DNA of 64,000 bases from Chryseobacterium mulctrae (lineage in GTDB: Bacteria > Bacteroidota > Bacteroidia > Flavobacteriales > Weeksellaceae): assembly GCF_006175945.1 (NCBI RefSeq), contig NZ_VAJL01000001.1, positions 2,868,501 to 2,932,500 of the forward strand, in the 5' to 3' direction. This document shows positions 35,239 to 45,225 of the stretch, in pieces. The notes beneath the pieces were generated by a model. It saw nothing but the letters and a program-made list of their open reading frames with translations, was not told where the DNA came from and did not search any database. Made by a program: the position numbers and the translations under genes. Every line of letters begins with the position of its first letter. Positions within the stretch are counted from its first letter, which is position 1.

Positions 35239-37746
35239 ATGGCAAAAAAATTATTCGAGAAAATGTCGTCTATGCTTCTGGTATTCATAATGTCAATAAT
35301 GACATTTGCCCAACAGGGCTATGAACCTATCCGAGGGATGGGTGTAGAGGCAAAACCTGTAAATAATTCAGGGATCTGCTTGGCATGCTATAACGGAAGT
35401 ATGAACCCGGTAATAGATGCCAGTTTAAGCAATAGTGTAAGCATGGGGAACTTTGCTTCACTGTTAAGTGGAAACGGTATATCTGTTAAAAATACAAACA
35501 CTACATATCCGGCAGGATATATTACAGGATTTAATGTTGATCTTGGAGCAAGTTTTATTACTATAGATTTATTAAGCTCATTAAGAATCAGTACTTATAA
35601 AAATGGAATATTGCAGGAGTCTACTACAAGCAGTACATTATTATCAGTACCCGCATTTGGCGGAAATAAAAACAGAGTTTTCCTTCACTTTAAGACTACA
35701 AAAGAATTTAATGAAGTAAGATTGTATCAGACTAATGTGTTGTCTGTATTCAGTGCAATGAATATATATTATGCATTTGCATTTGATGCTGCTAAAATAC
35801 CAGTTGATAACAATGCTGTCTGTGATGATATTATTGCAGGAAGCGGTGTAGACGGAAATATATCAGGTAGCAGCAGCTTTTTAGCCCCGCTTTCTTATGT
35901 TCAGAATAGAGAGAAGATTGGCGATGGAGATAAGTCTTCTTATGGATCTATTGTTTTACCTGTAGGTCTGTTAGGGTCTTACTCTGTAGGCTTATTAGAT
36001 AAAAATCAGGTTTATCCGGCTGGTAACAGAGCAGGGTTTGTTATTGAGCCTGATGATCAGGGCAAAATATTAAGTGCTGAATTTTTAAAAAATATTACAA
36101 TAGAAACTTATTTATTTGGACAGCTTCAGGATTCGAAGAGTTTATCTGATGGCGGAGGTTTAATAAATATTAAAGTTCTTAGCTATGGGTCAGGGAAACA
36201 AAAAGTTACCTTAACATCTACTAAGCCTTTTAACGAAATAAGACTTAAAATAACTCAGACTTTAGGTTTTAATTTAGGAAGCCTAAAAGTGTATTATGCT
36301 TTCGAGGAACTTCAAAGTTGTGACTGTAATGAATATATTCAGACTTCTGGTTCTTCAAGAGTAGGAGAGATTGTATCTGGTACCTCTTGGACAGGTGCTT
36401 ATGGAGGACTTATTTTCGGAGGCCTGCTTAAAGCTACCCTTTCTAATCCATACAATGTTACGGATGCTAATCAGACAAATTTTGCTACAATTGGTATGCC
36501 TTTAGTATCTATTTTGACTGGAGCGAGATTGACTGTAAAAAGCAATACTGGACTATATCCGGCTAATACATTTGGAGGATTTACATTAGAAAAAACAGCA
36601 AGTTTTATTTCTGTAGATATTTTAAAGACTATTAATGTAATTTTCTATAACGGAACAACTGAAACTGAAAGAAAATCAGGAGGACAGCTTCTGAGCGGAG
36701 ATCTTCTTGTGAGCTCTTCTAATAGATTCTATGTTGGATTTAACTCTACTAAGCCATTCGATAGAATGAAGATTGAAATAAGTAATCCCCTTGGCGCAGG
36801 CCTTCTTCAATCATATATGATATACAATGCTTTCGTGCAGCTAGATGATGATGGTGATGGTGTGCCTAATTGTAATGATAAATGTGCGAATGGTAATGAT
36901 AATATCGATAATAACGGAAATGGTATTCCGGATTGTGCAGAAGGATGTACAGCAGTAAATGATAAATCAAATACTATAGATACAGACGGAGATGGTATTA
37001 TGGATGCATGTGATTTAGATGCTGATAATGACGGTATACCTGATAATACTGAAGATATTAATGGTAATGGTGAGTTTACTGATGATGATGCAGAAGGCAA
37101 TATTCTTGTTACGCCTAATTTAGGAGATGGGATTTCTAACTACCTAGATTTAGATTCAGATAATGATGGGATTTTAGATTTATTTGAATCAGGTATTCCA
37201 ATATCTATAATTAATCAGATTGATGCAGATCATAACGGAATAATTGACAGCACTGTTCCTGTAGGAAAAAATGGTATTGCAGATATTTTAGAAACTTCAA
37301 TAGATTCTGGGATTTTAAAACCTGAATACAGAGCCAAAGATACAGACGGAGATGGTAGACTTGATTTTGTTGATTTGACTTCTAATGGTGTTGATTTTGA
37401 TTTATATGCTATTGGAAAAGAAGATCTAGATAATCTAGGTTTTGGATTTATTTCTAGAATTAATGATGCAGATAAAGACGGTATTCAGGCTCTTGTAGAT
37501 ACGGCTCTTTTAAAAAGAGGAGCTCCTGGCTCTCCACTTTCTCCATATGCTTCATCATTGAAAAATGCTGCAAAAGGATCAGGTATTTCAGAAATTGAAA
37601 ATGTTGCTGTTGATGCCAAAATTTATCCTAATCCTGTAAAATCTGGCGAAAATCTCAATATTCAGACTAAAGAAGAAGGTACTTACACGTTATTCTCTTT
37701 ACAGGGGCAACTGATTAAAACAGATAAGTTCAAAGGGAATACTTAG
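35239..37746 (+). CDS. Surface protein with three repeats, calcium-binding linker and truncated T9SS domain
   Basis: 835 aa to an in-frame TAG at 37744-37746. Signal peptide ending TFAQ (about 1-26). Three divergent repeats of about 160 residues (about 50-190, 210-355, 375-530), each ending in (Y/F).Y(A/N)AF. Then DxDxDG calcium-binding repeats (DDDGDGVPNCNDKC, DTDGDGIMDACDLDADNDG). The C-terminus starts a type A sorting domain (IYPNPVKSGENLNI) that stops at FKGNT. Reading on in the same frame for 30 codons to TAA at 37834-37836 gives SSLPAGIYIIKIETG...KVIVK, the missing end of that domain. The stop therefore removes the secretion signal end. Confidence 0.82.
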   Translation: MAKKLFEKMSSMLLVFIMSIMTFAQQGYEPIRGMGVEAKPVNNSGICLACYNGSMNPVIDASLSNSVSMGNFASLLSGNGISVKNTNTTYPAGYITGFNVDLGASFITIDLLSSLRISTYKNGILQESTTSSTLLSVPAFGGNKNRVFLHFKTTKEFNEVRLYQTNVLSVFSAMNIYYAFAFDAAKIPVDNNAVCDDIIAGSGVDGNISGSSSFLAPLSYVQNREKIGDGDKSSYGSIVLPVGLLGSYSVGLLDKNQVYPAGNRAGFVIEPDDQGKILSAEFLKNITIETYLFGQLQDSKSLSDGGGLINIKVLSYGSGKQKVTLTSTKPFNEIRLKITQTLGFNLGSLKVYYAFEELQSCDCNEYIQTSGSSRVGEIVSGTSWTGAYGGLIFGGLLKATLSNPYNVTDANQTNFATIGMPLVSILTGARLTVKSNTGLYPANTFGGFTLEKTASFISVDILKTINVIFYNGTTETERKSGGQLLSGDLLVSSSNRFYVGFNSTKPFDRMKIEISNPLGAGLLQSYMIYNAFVQLDDDGDGVPNCNDKCANGNDNIDNNGNGIPDCAEGCTAVNDKSNTIDTDGDGIMDACDLDADNDGIPDNTEDINGNGEFTDDDAEGNILVTPNLGDGISNYLDLDSDNDGILDLFESGIPISIINQIDADHNGIIDSTVPVGKNGIADILETSIDSGILKPEYRAKDTDGDGRLDFVDLTSNGVDFDLYAIGKEDLDNLGFGFISRINDADKDGIQALVDTALLKRGAPGSPLSPYASSLKNAAKGSGISEIENVAVDAKIYPNPVKSGENLNIQTKEEGTYTLFSLQGQLIKTDKFKGNT

Positions 37747-37836
37747 GTGAATACTTCTTCACTGCCTGCAGGAATTTATATTATTAAAATAGAGACTGGC
37801 TCCGCTGTTAAATCTTATAAAGTTATTGTAAAGTAA
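37747..37836 (+). pseudogene. In-frame remainder of the T9SS sorting domain beyond the TAG
   Basis: 29 sense codons follow the TAG in the same frame, from VNTSSLPAGIYIIKI to YKVIVK, then TAA. This is the canonical last third of a Por secretion (T9SS type A) domain, so the ancestral gene ran 35239-37836. A single base change could have produced the stop. Confidence 0.75.
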
Positions 37837-37866
37837 TTCTTTTTTAAACAGCTTTATTAACATAAT

Positions 37867-37897
37867 AAAAAACCGTTCATTTTGAACGGTTTTTTTA
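37867..37897 (+). terminator. Terminator within the surface locus
   Basis: AAAAACCGTTCA pairs with TGAACGGTTTTT around a TTT loop, followed by T-run. Confidence 0.85.
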
Positions 37898-37928
37898 TGT
37901 GAAAATGTTAAATAAATATAATTGATGT

Positions 37929-37983
37929 TTGTTTTTTTTAGTATTTTTGAAAAACACAAAGAGCAAGTAGGTATTTGTACTAA
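37929..37983 (+). promoter_or_regulatory. Promoter and shared 28-bp element, copy 2
   Basis: TATTTTTG (37942-37949) is a -7 box; the element 37956-37983, starting ACAAAGAGCAAGTAGGTATT, lies exactly where the transcript should begin. It matches 33501-33528 at 23 of 28 positions. Confidence 0.5.
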
Positions 37984-38055
37984 ATTACAATAATATGGTA
38001 CAATTAGGCTATAATAATAAAATATTACCCAATTAAAATAACCAAATTCAGTATT

Positions 38056-38751
38056 ATGAAAATAAAATTACTTTTAAAAATAGTGTTTTTATTAACATTT
38101 TTTAGTGTTATTAAAACGAATGCCCAAATGACGTGTACACCCACCAATTATAATGATATTACAATCATGAATACAACTGGGGGGACGAATACAACCGATG
38201 GACTTAAGATAGAAATTTCAGGTGCTGGGAATTTGCAGATTTCCAGAGAAGGAAAATTTCAGATTTATAATAGTGCTCTTTCAACATTCTTTTCTACTCC
38301 GAATACTACAACTAGTACTACAAATGGATTAATCTTTGTAATTGGAACTACCGTGTATACAACAGGGTCATTAGGCTCAGGAACTAGTTTAACACCGATA
38401 TCAAGCACATGTAATAATACGGGAAATAACTATGAGCATGTAATTAATTTTTCCATTACTAAAAGCGGTTTGGTGTATGGTCTTAGACTTACTTACTCAT
38501 ATACCTATCCTAATGCATTTTTTACAGTGAAATATGATGTTATTATTCCTGCCGGAAATTCTGAACTTGTAAAATTATCACAAGGTTGGGATACTTATCT
38601 CGATGGCGGAGATAGAGGTCCTGGTTTTGTCAGCGGAATGGGTGCTAACCTTACAATGGGGACACAAAAAACAGTAAGCGGGCAGGTTGTTTATGAGGCG
38701 TTTAAATATAAAAGCGGGAAAGCCTGGGATGGTTATTATTCGGCGAGCTAA
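38056..38751 (+). pseudogene. Surface protein gene, 5' part, interrupted by in-frame TAA
   Basis: 231 codons: signal peptide MKIKLLLKIVFLLTFFSVIK ending at NAQ, then a beta-rich extracellular domain (GLKIEISGAGNLQISREGKF; LRLTYSYTYPNAFFTVKYDV). The frame is cut by TAA at 38749-38751 after DGYYSAS, but continues open in the same frame for another 241 codons. Protein made from this part alone would lack the Ig-like repeats downstream. Function unknown; probable cell-surface protein. Confidence 0.7.
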
Positions 38752-38757
38752 TCAAAT

Positions 38758-39474
38758 TTGAATTCCAATTTGAGTAGTAATTCTTATATATTCAATAAAA
38801 CAATAGATACCAATGCTAATACTGATAATGGTATTGGTATTTCAATAAACTATGGCTCTGCTTCTGGTGCTTTTTCTACGACTAATGATGTTATATTCAG
38901 ATGTAATGCTCCAGTGGTAGCTCCGGCATTTAGTTCTGCTAGCGCTGTTATAGCATGTGGTTCCACTATCAATTTAAAAAGCAATTATACAGGAACGGCT
39001 GAAGCTTCTCTTCCTGCCGGCGTAACACTAGATTTCTATGACTCTCTGGGTAATAAAATTACAAACCCTACAGCAGTTTCCACTCCGGGTACATATGTTG
39101 CTTATTATTCTGATGCTAATAATGCAGGATGTACTTCGCCTGCTACAACGTTGACGGTAACGGCTGCAAACTGCTGTGCAACAGCGCCTACTTTAACGGC
39201 AACTACTATTACAAATGTCTGCCCGTCACAAACCGTTAATCTGAACAGTTTATATTCCGGAACACTGCCTGCAGGGGTTACTTTAGAATGGTATACCAAT
39301 AATACTCATGCAGGATCACCCGTTGCTACCCCTACGGCAGTTGCTGCTGCCGGAACGTATTATGCGTTTCTGAATAATACAGCCGGAGCTTGTTATAGTC
39401 CTGCATCTGTAGCGGTTACATTTACAAAAACGGCCTGCTGTTTGGCGGGTACCGTGGCTCCAGTAATTAACTAA
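38758..39474 (+). pseudogene. Surface protein gene, 3' part after the in-frame stop
   Basis: Same frame as 38056-38751, with only TCA AAT between the stop and the TTG that begins this open part. Contains the domain end (TDNGIGISINYGSASGAFST) and two repeats of about 65 residues of the form NL...YSG..PAGVTLEWY...GTYYAF...CYSPA, each ending at a cysteine. The same repeats occur twice in the next gene. No own signal peptide or credible start, so it is best read as the disconnected 3' half of one gene. Confidence 0.7.
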
Positions 39475-39487
39475 AAAGTGAAATCAA

Positions 39488-40309
39488 ATGATTAAGATAT
39501 TTTCATATAAGAATCTGTTGACTGCGCTTTTTACATTAGTGCTCTACAGTAGTGGCTGGTCACAGACTGTAGTAAATTTAAATACTCACTATTCAGGTAC
39601 TCCGCCTTCCGGAACTGTATTTGAATGGCATAGTGGACTGCCGGTTTCGGGGAGTAATCTGCTGACAACGGCACAGGCTGGTGCTGTGATTCCTGGGAAT
39701 TATTATGGCGTTTTTTATGATAGTGTAAGCAACTGTTATAGCCCGAGTATAAAAGTAAAAGTAGTGACCAATACCTGCCCCGTATTAACTGTCGACCTTA
39801 CCCAATATGCAGGCTCAGCAGCCCCTTCGGGTAGTGTATTAGAGTGGCATACAAGTAGTACACCTTCTAATGCTAATTTGGTAGCTGCTCCCAATGCTGT
39901 AGGTAACGGCATATATTGGGCGGTTTTTCATGATACGCTAAATAATTGTTACAGTCCTGTATCTTCCCCTGTGATAGTGGCTGTAGGTCCTTGTGCATGT
40001 TATAAACCTGCGGTAGCAGGTGGAACACTAATAGAGCTGGGCACTGCAACTGGTATTACTTCTTTGAATAGAGCTAGTGCGAACGGCTGGCCTACGGTAA
40101 GAAAAGGAGCATGGCTAGCTTTGGAGTCTAAAACAAAAGGGTTTGTTCCGAACAGGTTGACATCTCTTCAGGTTGCGCAAATACCTGTTGCTGATCTTGT
40201 TGAAGGAATGATGGTTTACAATAAAGACTTAGACTGTTTGCAGATTAATATCGATGGTACAGCATCTGGTTGGAAGTGTTTTCTTACACAGACTTGCCCT
40301 GACTATTAA
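39488..40309 (+). CDS. Secreted repeat protein, paralogue of preceding gene's 3' half
   Basis: 273 aa. Signal peptide ending GWSQ (about 1-26). Two repeats of about 65 residues: VVNLNTHYSGTPPSGTVFEW...NCYSPS and LTVDLTQYAGSAAPSGSVLEW...NCYSPV, then a C-terminal domain GLNRAS-like (TSLNRASANGWPTVRKGAWL) ending in paired cysteines. Such C-terminal segments are common in Chryseobacterium secreted proteins without known role. Begins 14 nt after the interrupted gene and is probably cotranscribed with it. Confidence 0.7.
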   Translation: MIKIFSYKNLLTALFTLVLYSSGWSQTVVNLNTHYSGTPPSGTVFEWHSGLPVSGSNLLTTAQAGAVIPGNYYGVFYDSVSNCYSPSIKVKVVTNTCPVLTVDLTQYAGSAAPSGSVLEWHTSSTPSNANLVAAPNAVGNGIYWAVFHDTLNNCYSPVSSPVIVAVGPCACYKPAVAGGTLIELGTATGITSLNRASANGWPTVRKGAWLALESKTKGFVPNRLTSLQVAQIPVADLVEGMMVYNKDLDCLQINIDGTASGWKCFLTQTCPDY

Positions 40310-40326
40310 CTCTAAATATTAATAGA

Positions 40327-40908
40327 ATGAATAAAAATATAGCATTTATCATAGCTTTTGTTTTTTCAATTCCAGTTTTCTCGCAGGTAGCAATTGGTAA
40401 ACCCAGTGTTGCAAATGGAAAAATTTCTCTGGAATTTGGAATTAGTGATCCAACGAATGGACATAAAGGATTACTCCTTCCTTGGGTGTCGACTGTTGTA
40501 GGAACGCCTAATGCAAGTTATACAGGGGTATTGAGCCCGGTGGAGGGAACAATGATTTATGATGTTTCAGATCATAAAGTAAAAGTAAAGTATGTGGCAG
40601 GTTGGAGAGATTTGTCGGTTGATACCTCCGGAACGACGGTAGATCCTTTAACGAGCGTGGATGGAATGGTTATCCAGAATGCTTTTGCTGAAGATCCTGG
40701 TGCGAGAGTGAGTATCGGAACGGGAGTTCCTTCTCAGGTTTCTGGAATCTTGGTTTTGGAGGATGCTGATAAAGCTATGGTGCTGCCAAAGGCCGCTAGC
40801 CCACATCTTAATATTGTGAATCCTGCTCCGGGTTTGATGGTTTATGATACTGTCAAAAAACAGCTGGCTGTATTCAATGGAAAAGTTTGGACTTTTTGGA
40901 AGCCATAA
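40327..40908 (+). CDS. Small secreted surface protein
   Basis: 193 aa. Signal peptide ending VFSQ (about 1-20), then VAIGKPSVANGKISLEFGI and two copies of a motif of the form P(V/A).G(T/L)M(I/V)YD (about 75-84 and 170-179), followed each time by a short V.V.YVAGWRDL- or AVFNGKVWTFW-type strand. This course is typical of small flavobacterial secreted proteins beside tail-fibre-like ones. Last gene of the locus, 28 nt before a terminator. Confidence 0.7.
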   Translation: MNKNIAFIIAFVFSIPVFSQVAIGKPSVANGKISLEFGISDPTNGHKGLLLPWVSTVVGTPNASYTGVLSPVEGTMIYDVSDHKVKVKYVAGWRDLSVDTSGTTVDPLTSVDGMVIQNAFAEDPGARVSIGTGVPSQVSGILVLEDADKAMVLPKAASPHLNIVNPAPGLMVYDTVKKQLAVFNGKVWTFWKP

Positions 40909-40935
40909 ATCAAGAAAATTAATTTTTGAATATTT

Positions 40936-40962
40936 AACCACTTCATTTAGAAGTGGTTTTTT
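40936..40962 (+). terminator. Terminator at the end of the surface locus
   Basis: AACCACTTC (40936-40944) pairs with GAAGTGGTT (40950-40958), then T-run. Immediately followed by the rpoB promoter. Confidence 0.88.
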
Positions 40963-40963
40963 G

Positions 40964-40995
40964 TTGCGTGAAAAAAAATAAATTTTGTATATTTG
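40964..40995 (+). promoter_or_regulatory. rpoBC promoter
   Basis: TTG (40964-40966), 21 nt, TATATTTG (40988-40995). Start site expected near 41002, giving a leader of about 318 nt. Confidence 0.75.
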
Positions 40996-41002
40996 CAGTC
41001 TC

Positions 41003-41224
41003 TTTTGGCGCTAAAAATTAAACATATTACGGTAAAATATTGAAAATCAGCTCTTTCGTTAATTTGAAAGGGTCTTCTGTGTTTTTGCTGTAATTACGGT
41101 TTTTTCGTCGTTAGATAAAAATAAAAATATTTTGCATTACACTGTGAAAAGATATACCAGTGTTGCAGTTAGAAAGAGATATGTATAAAGTAGTAAGAGC
41201 CAAGGTCTTTCGTGAGCGCCAAAA
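41003..41224 (+). promoter_or_regulatory. Structured rpoB leader with long-range closing stem
   Basis: TTTTGGCGCT (41003-41012), at the expected 5' end of the transcript, is the exact complement of AGCGCCAAAA (41215-41224). Inside are at least one further hairpin (ACACTG/CAGTGT around 41139-41164). No ORF fits the leader. It is either an autoregulatory leader of RNA polymerase genes or an embedded small RNA. Remainder to 41319 is pyrimidine-rich. Confidence 0.55.
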
Positions 41225-41319
41225 ACACTTCTTCCTTTTCACTTTTGCCTTTTACCTTTCTTTTTTCTGATATTTTTGAATAAAAACAAAATATTTTTTA
41301 ACCCTTTCTTAAAAGTTTT

Positions 41320-44300
41320 ATGAGTAAAACAACATCAACAACTAGGGGAGTTGAGAGAATTAATTTCTCTTCGGCTAAAGGAAAAATCATTACTCCGGAT
41401 TTCTTAGATATCCAGTTAGAGTCATTTAAAGATTTTTTCCAGCTAGACACACTTCCTGAGGACAGAAAGAAAGAAGGTTTGCACAAAACCTTCCAAGAAA
41501 ACTTTCCAATTACCGATTCTAGAAACCAATTTGTATTGGAATTCTTAGATTATTTGGTAGATTCTCCACGTTATTCAATCAATGAATGTGTGGAAAGAGG
41601 TTTAACGTATTCAGTTCCTCTAAAAGCGAGACTTAAATTGTATTGTACAGATCCTGAACATGAAGATTTTCAAACAGTTGTACAAGATGTATATTTAGGT
41701 CCGGTTCCTTACATGACAGATAGTGGTTCTTTCATTATCAATGGAGCAGAGCGTGTTATTGTAACTCAGTTACACAGATCTCCGGGTGTATTCTTCGGAC
41801 AGACTTACCACGCAAACGGAACAAAATTGTATTATTCAAGAATTATCCCTTTCAAAGGATCTTGGATGGAATTTACTACCGATATCAACAGCGTAATGTA
41901 CGCGTATATCGACCGTAAGAAAAAATTACCTTTAACAACTCTATTAAGAGCAATCGGTTTTGAATCTGATAAAGACATTCTTCAGATCTTTGACCTTGCT
42001 GAAGAAGTGAAAGTTTCTAAAGCTGCCCTTAAAAAAGTAGAAGGTAGAACTTTGGCTGCGAGAGTATTGAACACTTGGTTCGAAGATTTCGTAGACGAAG
42101 ACACTGGTGAGGTTGTTTCTATTGAAAGAAACGAAATCATCTTAGATAGAGAAACGATTCTTGAAAAAGAACATTTAGATCTTATTTTGGATGCAGGTGT
42201 GAAATCTATCTTGATTCACAAAGAAAATGCAAATGAATTCTCTATCATCCAGAATACATTACAAAAAGACCCTACCAACTCTGAAAAAGAAGCGGTAGAA
42301 TATATTTATCGTCAGTTAAGAAATGCAGATCCACCAGATGAGGAAACTGCAAGAGGAATTATCGAAAAATTATTCTTCTCTGAGCAAAGATATTCATTAG
42401 GAGAAGTAGGACGTTACAGACTAAACAAAAAGTTAGGTCTTAATATCCCTACTACAACTGAGGTTCTTACAAAAGAAGATATTATTGCGATTGTAAGACA
42501 CTTAATCGAATTGGTAAACTCTAAAGCTGAGGTTGATGATATCGACCACTTATCAAACAGAAGAATTAAAACTGTTGGTGAGCAATTGGCAGGACAGTTC
42601 GGTGTAGGTCTTTCTAGAATTGCAAGAACAATCAAGGAAAGAATGAACGTTAGAGATAACGAAATCTTTACTCCTCTTGATCTTGTTAATGCTAAAACTT
42701 TAACATCAGTAATTAACTCATTCTTTGGTACCAACCAGCTTTCTCAGTTCATGGACCAAACCAACCCATTGTCAGAAATCACGCACAAGCGTAGACTTTC
42801 TGCTCTAGGACCTGGTGGTTTATCAAGAGAAAGAGCAGGTTTCGAGGTACGTGACGTTCACCATACTCACTATGGTAGAATTTGTCCTATCGAAACTCCT
42901 GAAGGACCAAACATTGGTTTGATTTCATCTTTAGGTATTTATGCTAAAATCAATACTTTAGGTTTCATCGAAACTCCATATAGAAAAGTAAGCGAAGGTA
43001 CTGTAGATTTAAATGCAGATCCTATCTACTTAAACGCGGAAGACGAAGAAGATAAAGTAATTGCTCAGGCAAACGTTGAGTTGAATGACAATGGTACATT
43101 TATCACAGACAGAATTATTGCTCGTCTAGATGGTGATTATCCTGTAGTTGAGCCTTCTGAAGTTAACTTGATCGACGTTGCACCAAACCAGATTTCTGGT
43201 ATTTCAGCCTCATTAATTCCATTCTTAGAGCATGATGATGCGAACCGTGCATTGATGGGATCAAACATGATGCGTCAGGCAGTTCCTTTGTTGAAGCCAC
43301 AAGCTCCAATCGTAGGTACAGGTCTGGAACAGCAAGTTGCAAAAGATTCTAGAATTTTGATCAACGCTGAAGGTACAGGTACTGTTGAGTATGTTGATGC
43401 AGACAAGATTACAATTAAATATGAAAGAAGCGAAGACGAAGATTTAGTATCATTCGAATCTGCTACGAAAACATATAACCTTACGAAGTTTAGAAAAACT
43501 AACCAGAGTACAACAATTACCCTAAGACCAAACGTAAGAGTAGGTGATGTAGTGGAAAAAGGACAAGTACTTTGCGACGGTTATGCTACTGAAAAAGGAG
43601 AATTGGCTCTTGGTAGAAACTTAGTAGTTGCGTTCATGCCTTGGAAGGGTTACAACTTTGAGGATGCGATCGTAATCAACGAAAAAGTTGTACGTGAAGA
43701 CTGGTTTACTTCAATCCACGTAGATGAGTATTCTCTTGAAGTTCGTGATACCAAATTAGGTATGGAAGAATTGACAGCAGATATTCCTAACGTTTCTGAA
43801 GAAGCTACAAAAGATCTTGATGAGAACGGAATGATCAGAATCGGTGCTGAAGTGAAGCCTGGTGATATCATGATTGGTAAGATTACTCCAAAAGGTGAAT
43901 CTGACCCAACTCCTGAAGAAAAACTTCTTAGAGCAATCTTTGGTGATAAAGCTGGTGATGTAAAAGATGCTTCATTGAAAGCAGATTCTTCATTAAGAGG
44001 TGTTGTTATCAACAAAAAATTGTTCTCTAGAAACATTAAAGATAAAAAGAAAAGAACTGAAGAAAAACTTAAACTTGAAGAGATTGAAAACACTTACAAG
44101 GCTAAGTTTGACGAGTTAAGAAATAGTTTAATTGAAAAATTAAATACTCTTGTTAGCGGTAAAACTTCTCAGGGAGTTACCAACGACTTAGATGAAGAAA
44201 TCATCGGTAAGGGTATGAAATTTACTCATAAATTATTGACATCAGTTGAAGATTACGTTAACGTAAGCGGTGCAGATTGGACTGTTGACAACGATAAGAA

Positions 44301-45141
44301 TGAATTGATCAAACAATTAATTCACAACTATAAAATCAAATTCAACGATATTCAGGGAGTTAAAAACCGTGAGAAATTCGCAATTTCTATCGGAGATGAG
44401 CTTCCGGCAGGTATCATGAAGTTGGCTAAAGTTTATATCGCTAAAAAACGTAAACTAAACGTTGGAGATAAAATGGCAGGTCGTCACGGTAACAAAGGTA
44501 TCGTTTCGAGAATCGTTCGTGAAGAAGATATGCCATTCCTAGAAGACGGAACACCGGTAGATATCGTATTGAATCCACTTGGGGTACCTTCTCGTATGAA
44601 CATTGGTCAGATCTACGAAACCGTTCTTGGATGGGCAGGTAGAAAATTAGGATTGAAGTTTGCTACGCCAATCTTTGACGGAGCAAGTCTTGATCAGATT
44701 ACTGAGTACACTGAGAAAGCAGGAGTTCCTAAATTCGGTCACACTCACCTTTATGATGGTGGTACCGGAGAAAGATTTACTCAGGCTGCAACAGTTGGTA
44801 TCATCTATATGTTGAAATTAGGACACATGGTTGATGACAAAATGCACGCACGTTCTATCGGACCTTACTCATTGATTACTCAACAGCCATTAGGAGGTAA
44901 AGCTCAGTTTGGAGGTCAGAGATTCGGAGAGATGGAGGTTTGGGCTCTTGAAGCATTTGGAGCATCAAATATCTTGAGAGAGATCCTTACTGTGAAGTCA
45001 GATGACGTGATTGGTAGAGCAAAAACTTATGAAGCGATTGCGAAAGGAGAAGCAATGCCTGAACCAGGTATTCCTGAATCTTTCAATGTACTACTTCACG
45101 AGTTACAAGGTCTTGGATTAGACGTAAGACTAGAGGAATAA
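41320..45141 (+). CDS. rpoB: DNA-directed RNA polymerase subunit beta
   Basis: 1273 aa, complete. Rifampicin-pocket region [20 protein letters not shown] with [13 protein letters not shown], and the C-terminal [20 protein letters not shown]. The start [20 protein letters not shown] is the usual one. No resistance substitution could be asserted from reading alone. It has its own promoter and long leader because the usual rplL neighbour is 8.4 kb away. 84 nt before rpoC. Confidence 0.98.
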   Translation: MSKTTSTTRGVERINFSSAKGKIITPDFLDIQLESFKDFFQLDTLPEDRKKEGLHKTFQENFPITDSRNQFVLEFLDYLVDSPRYSINECVERGLTYSVPLKARLKLYCTDPEHEDFQTVVQDVYLGPVPYMTDSGSFIINGAERVIVTQLHRSPGVFFGQTYHANGTKLYYSRIIPFKGSWMEFTTDINSVMYAYIDRKKKLPLTTLLRAIGFESDKDILQIFDLAEEVKVSKAALKKVEGRTLAARVLNTWFEDFVDEDTGEVVSIERNEIILDRETILEKEHLDLILDAGVKSILIHKENANEFSIIQNTLQKDPTNSEKEAVEYIYRQLRNADPPDEETARGIIEKLFFSEQRYSLGEVGRYRLNKKLGLNIPTTTEVLTKEDIIAIVRHLIELVNSKAEVDDIDHLSNRRIKTVGEQLAGQFGVGLSRIARTIKERMNVRDNEIFTPLDLVNAKTLTSVINSFFGTNQLSQFMDQTNPLSEITHKRRLSALGPGGLSRERAGFEVRDVHHTHYGRICPIETPEGPNIGLISSLGIYAKINTLGFIETPYRKVSEGTVDLNADPIYLNAEDEEDKVIAQANVELNDNGTFITDRIIARLDGDYPVVEPSEVNLIDVAPNQISGISASLIPFLEHDDANRALMGSNMMRQAVPLLKPQAPIVGTGLEQQVAKDSRILINAEGTGTVEYVDADKITIKYERSEDEDLVSFESATKTYNLTKFRKTNQSTTITLRPNVRVGDVVEKGQVLCDGYATEKGELALGRNLVVAFMPWKGYNFEDAIVINEKVVREDWFTSIHVDEYSLEVRDTKLGMEELTADIPNVSEEATKDLDENGMIRIGAEVKPGDIMIGKITPKGESDPTPEEKLLRAIFGDKAGDVKDASLKADSSLRGVVINKKLFSRNIKDKKKRTEEKLKLEEIENTYKAKFDELRNSLIEKLNTLVSGKTSQGVTNDLDEEIIGKGMKFTHKLLTSVEDYVNVSGADWTVDNDKNELIKQLIHNYKIKFNDIQGVKNREKFAISIGDELPAGIMKLAKVYIAKKRKLNVGDKMAGRHGNKGIVSRIVREEDMPFLEDGTPVDIVLNPLGVPSRMNIGQIYETVLGWAGRKLGLKFATPIFDGASLDQITEYTEKAGVPKFGHTHLYDGGTGERFTQAATVGIIYMLKLGHMVDDKMHARSIGPYSLITQQPLGGKAQFGGQRFGEMEVWALEAFGASNILREILTVKSDDVIGRAKTYEAIAKGEAMPEPGIPESFNVLLHELQGLGLDVRLEE

Positions 45142-45225
45142 TTTTAAATTTTAAATTATAAATGTTGAATGGCAACATTCAAAAATTAATCTAAAATCTA
45201 AAATCTAAAATTTAAAATCTAACAA

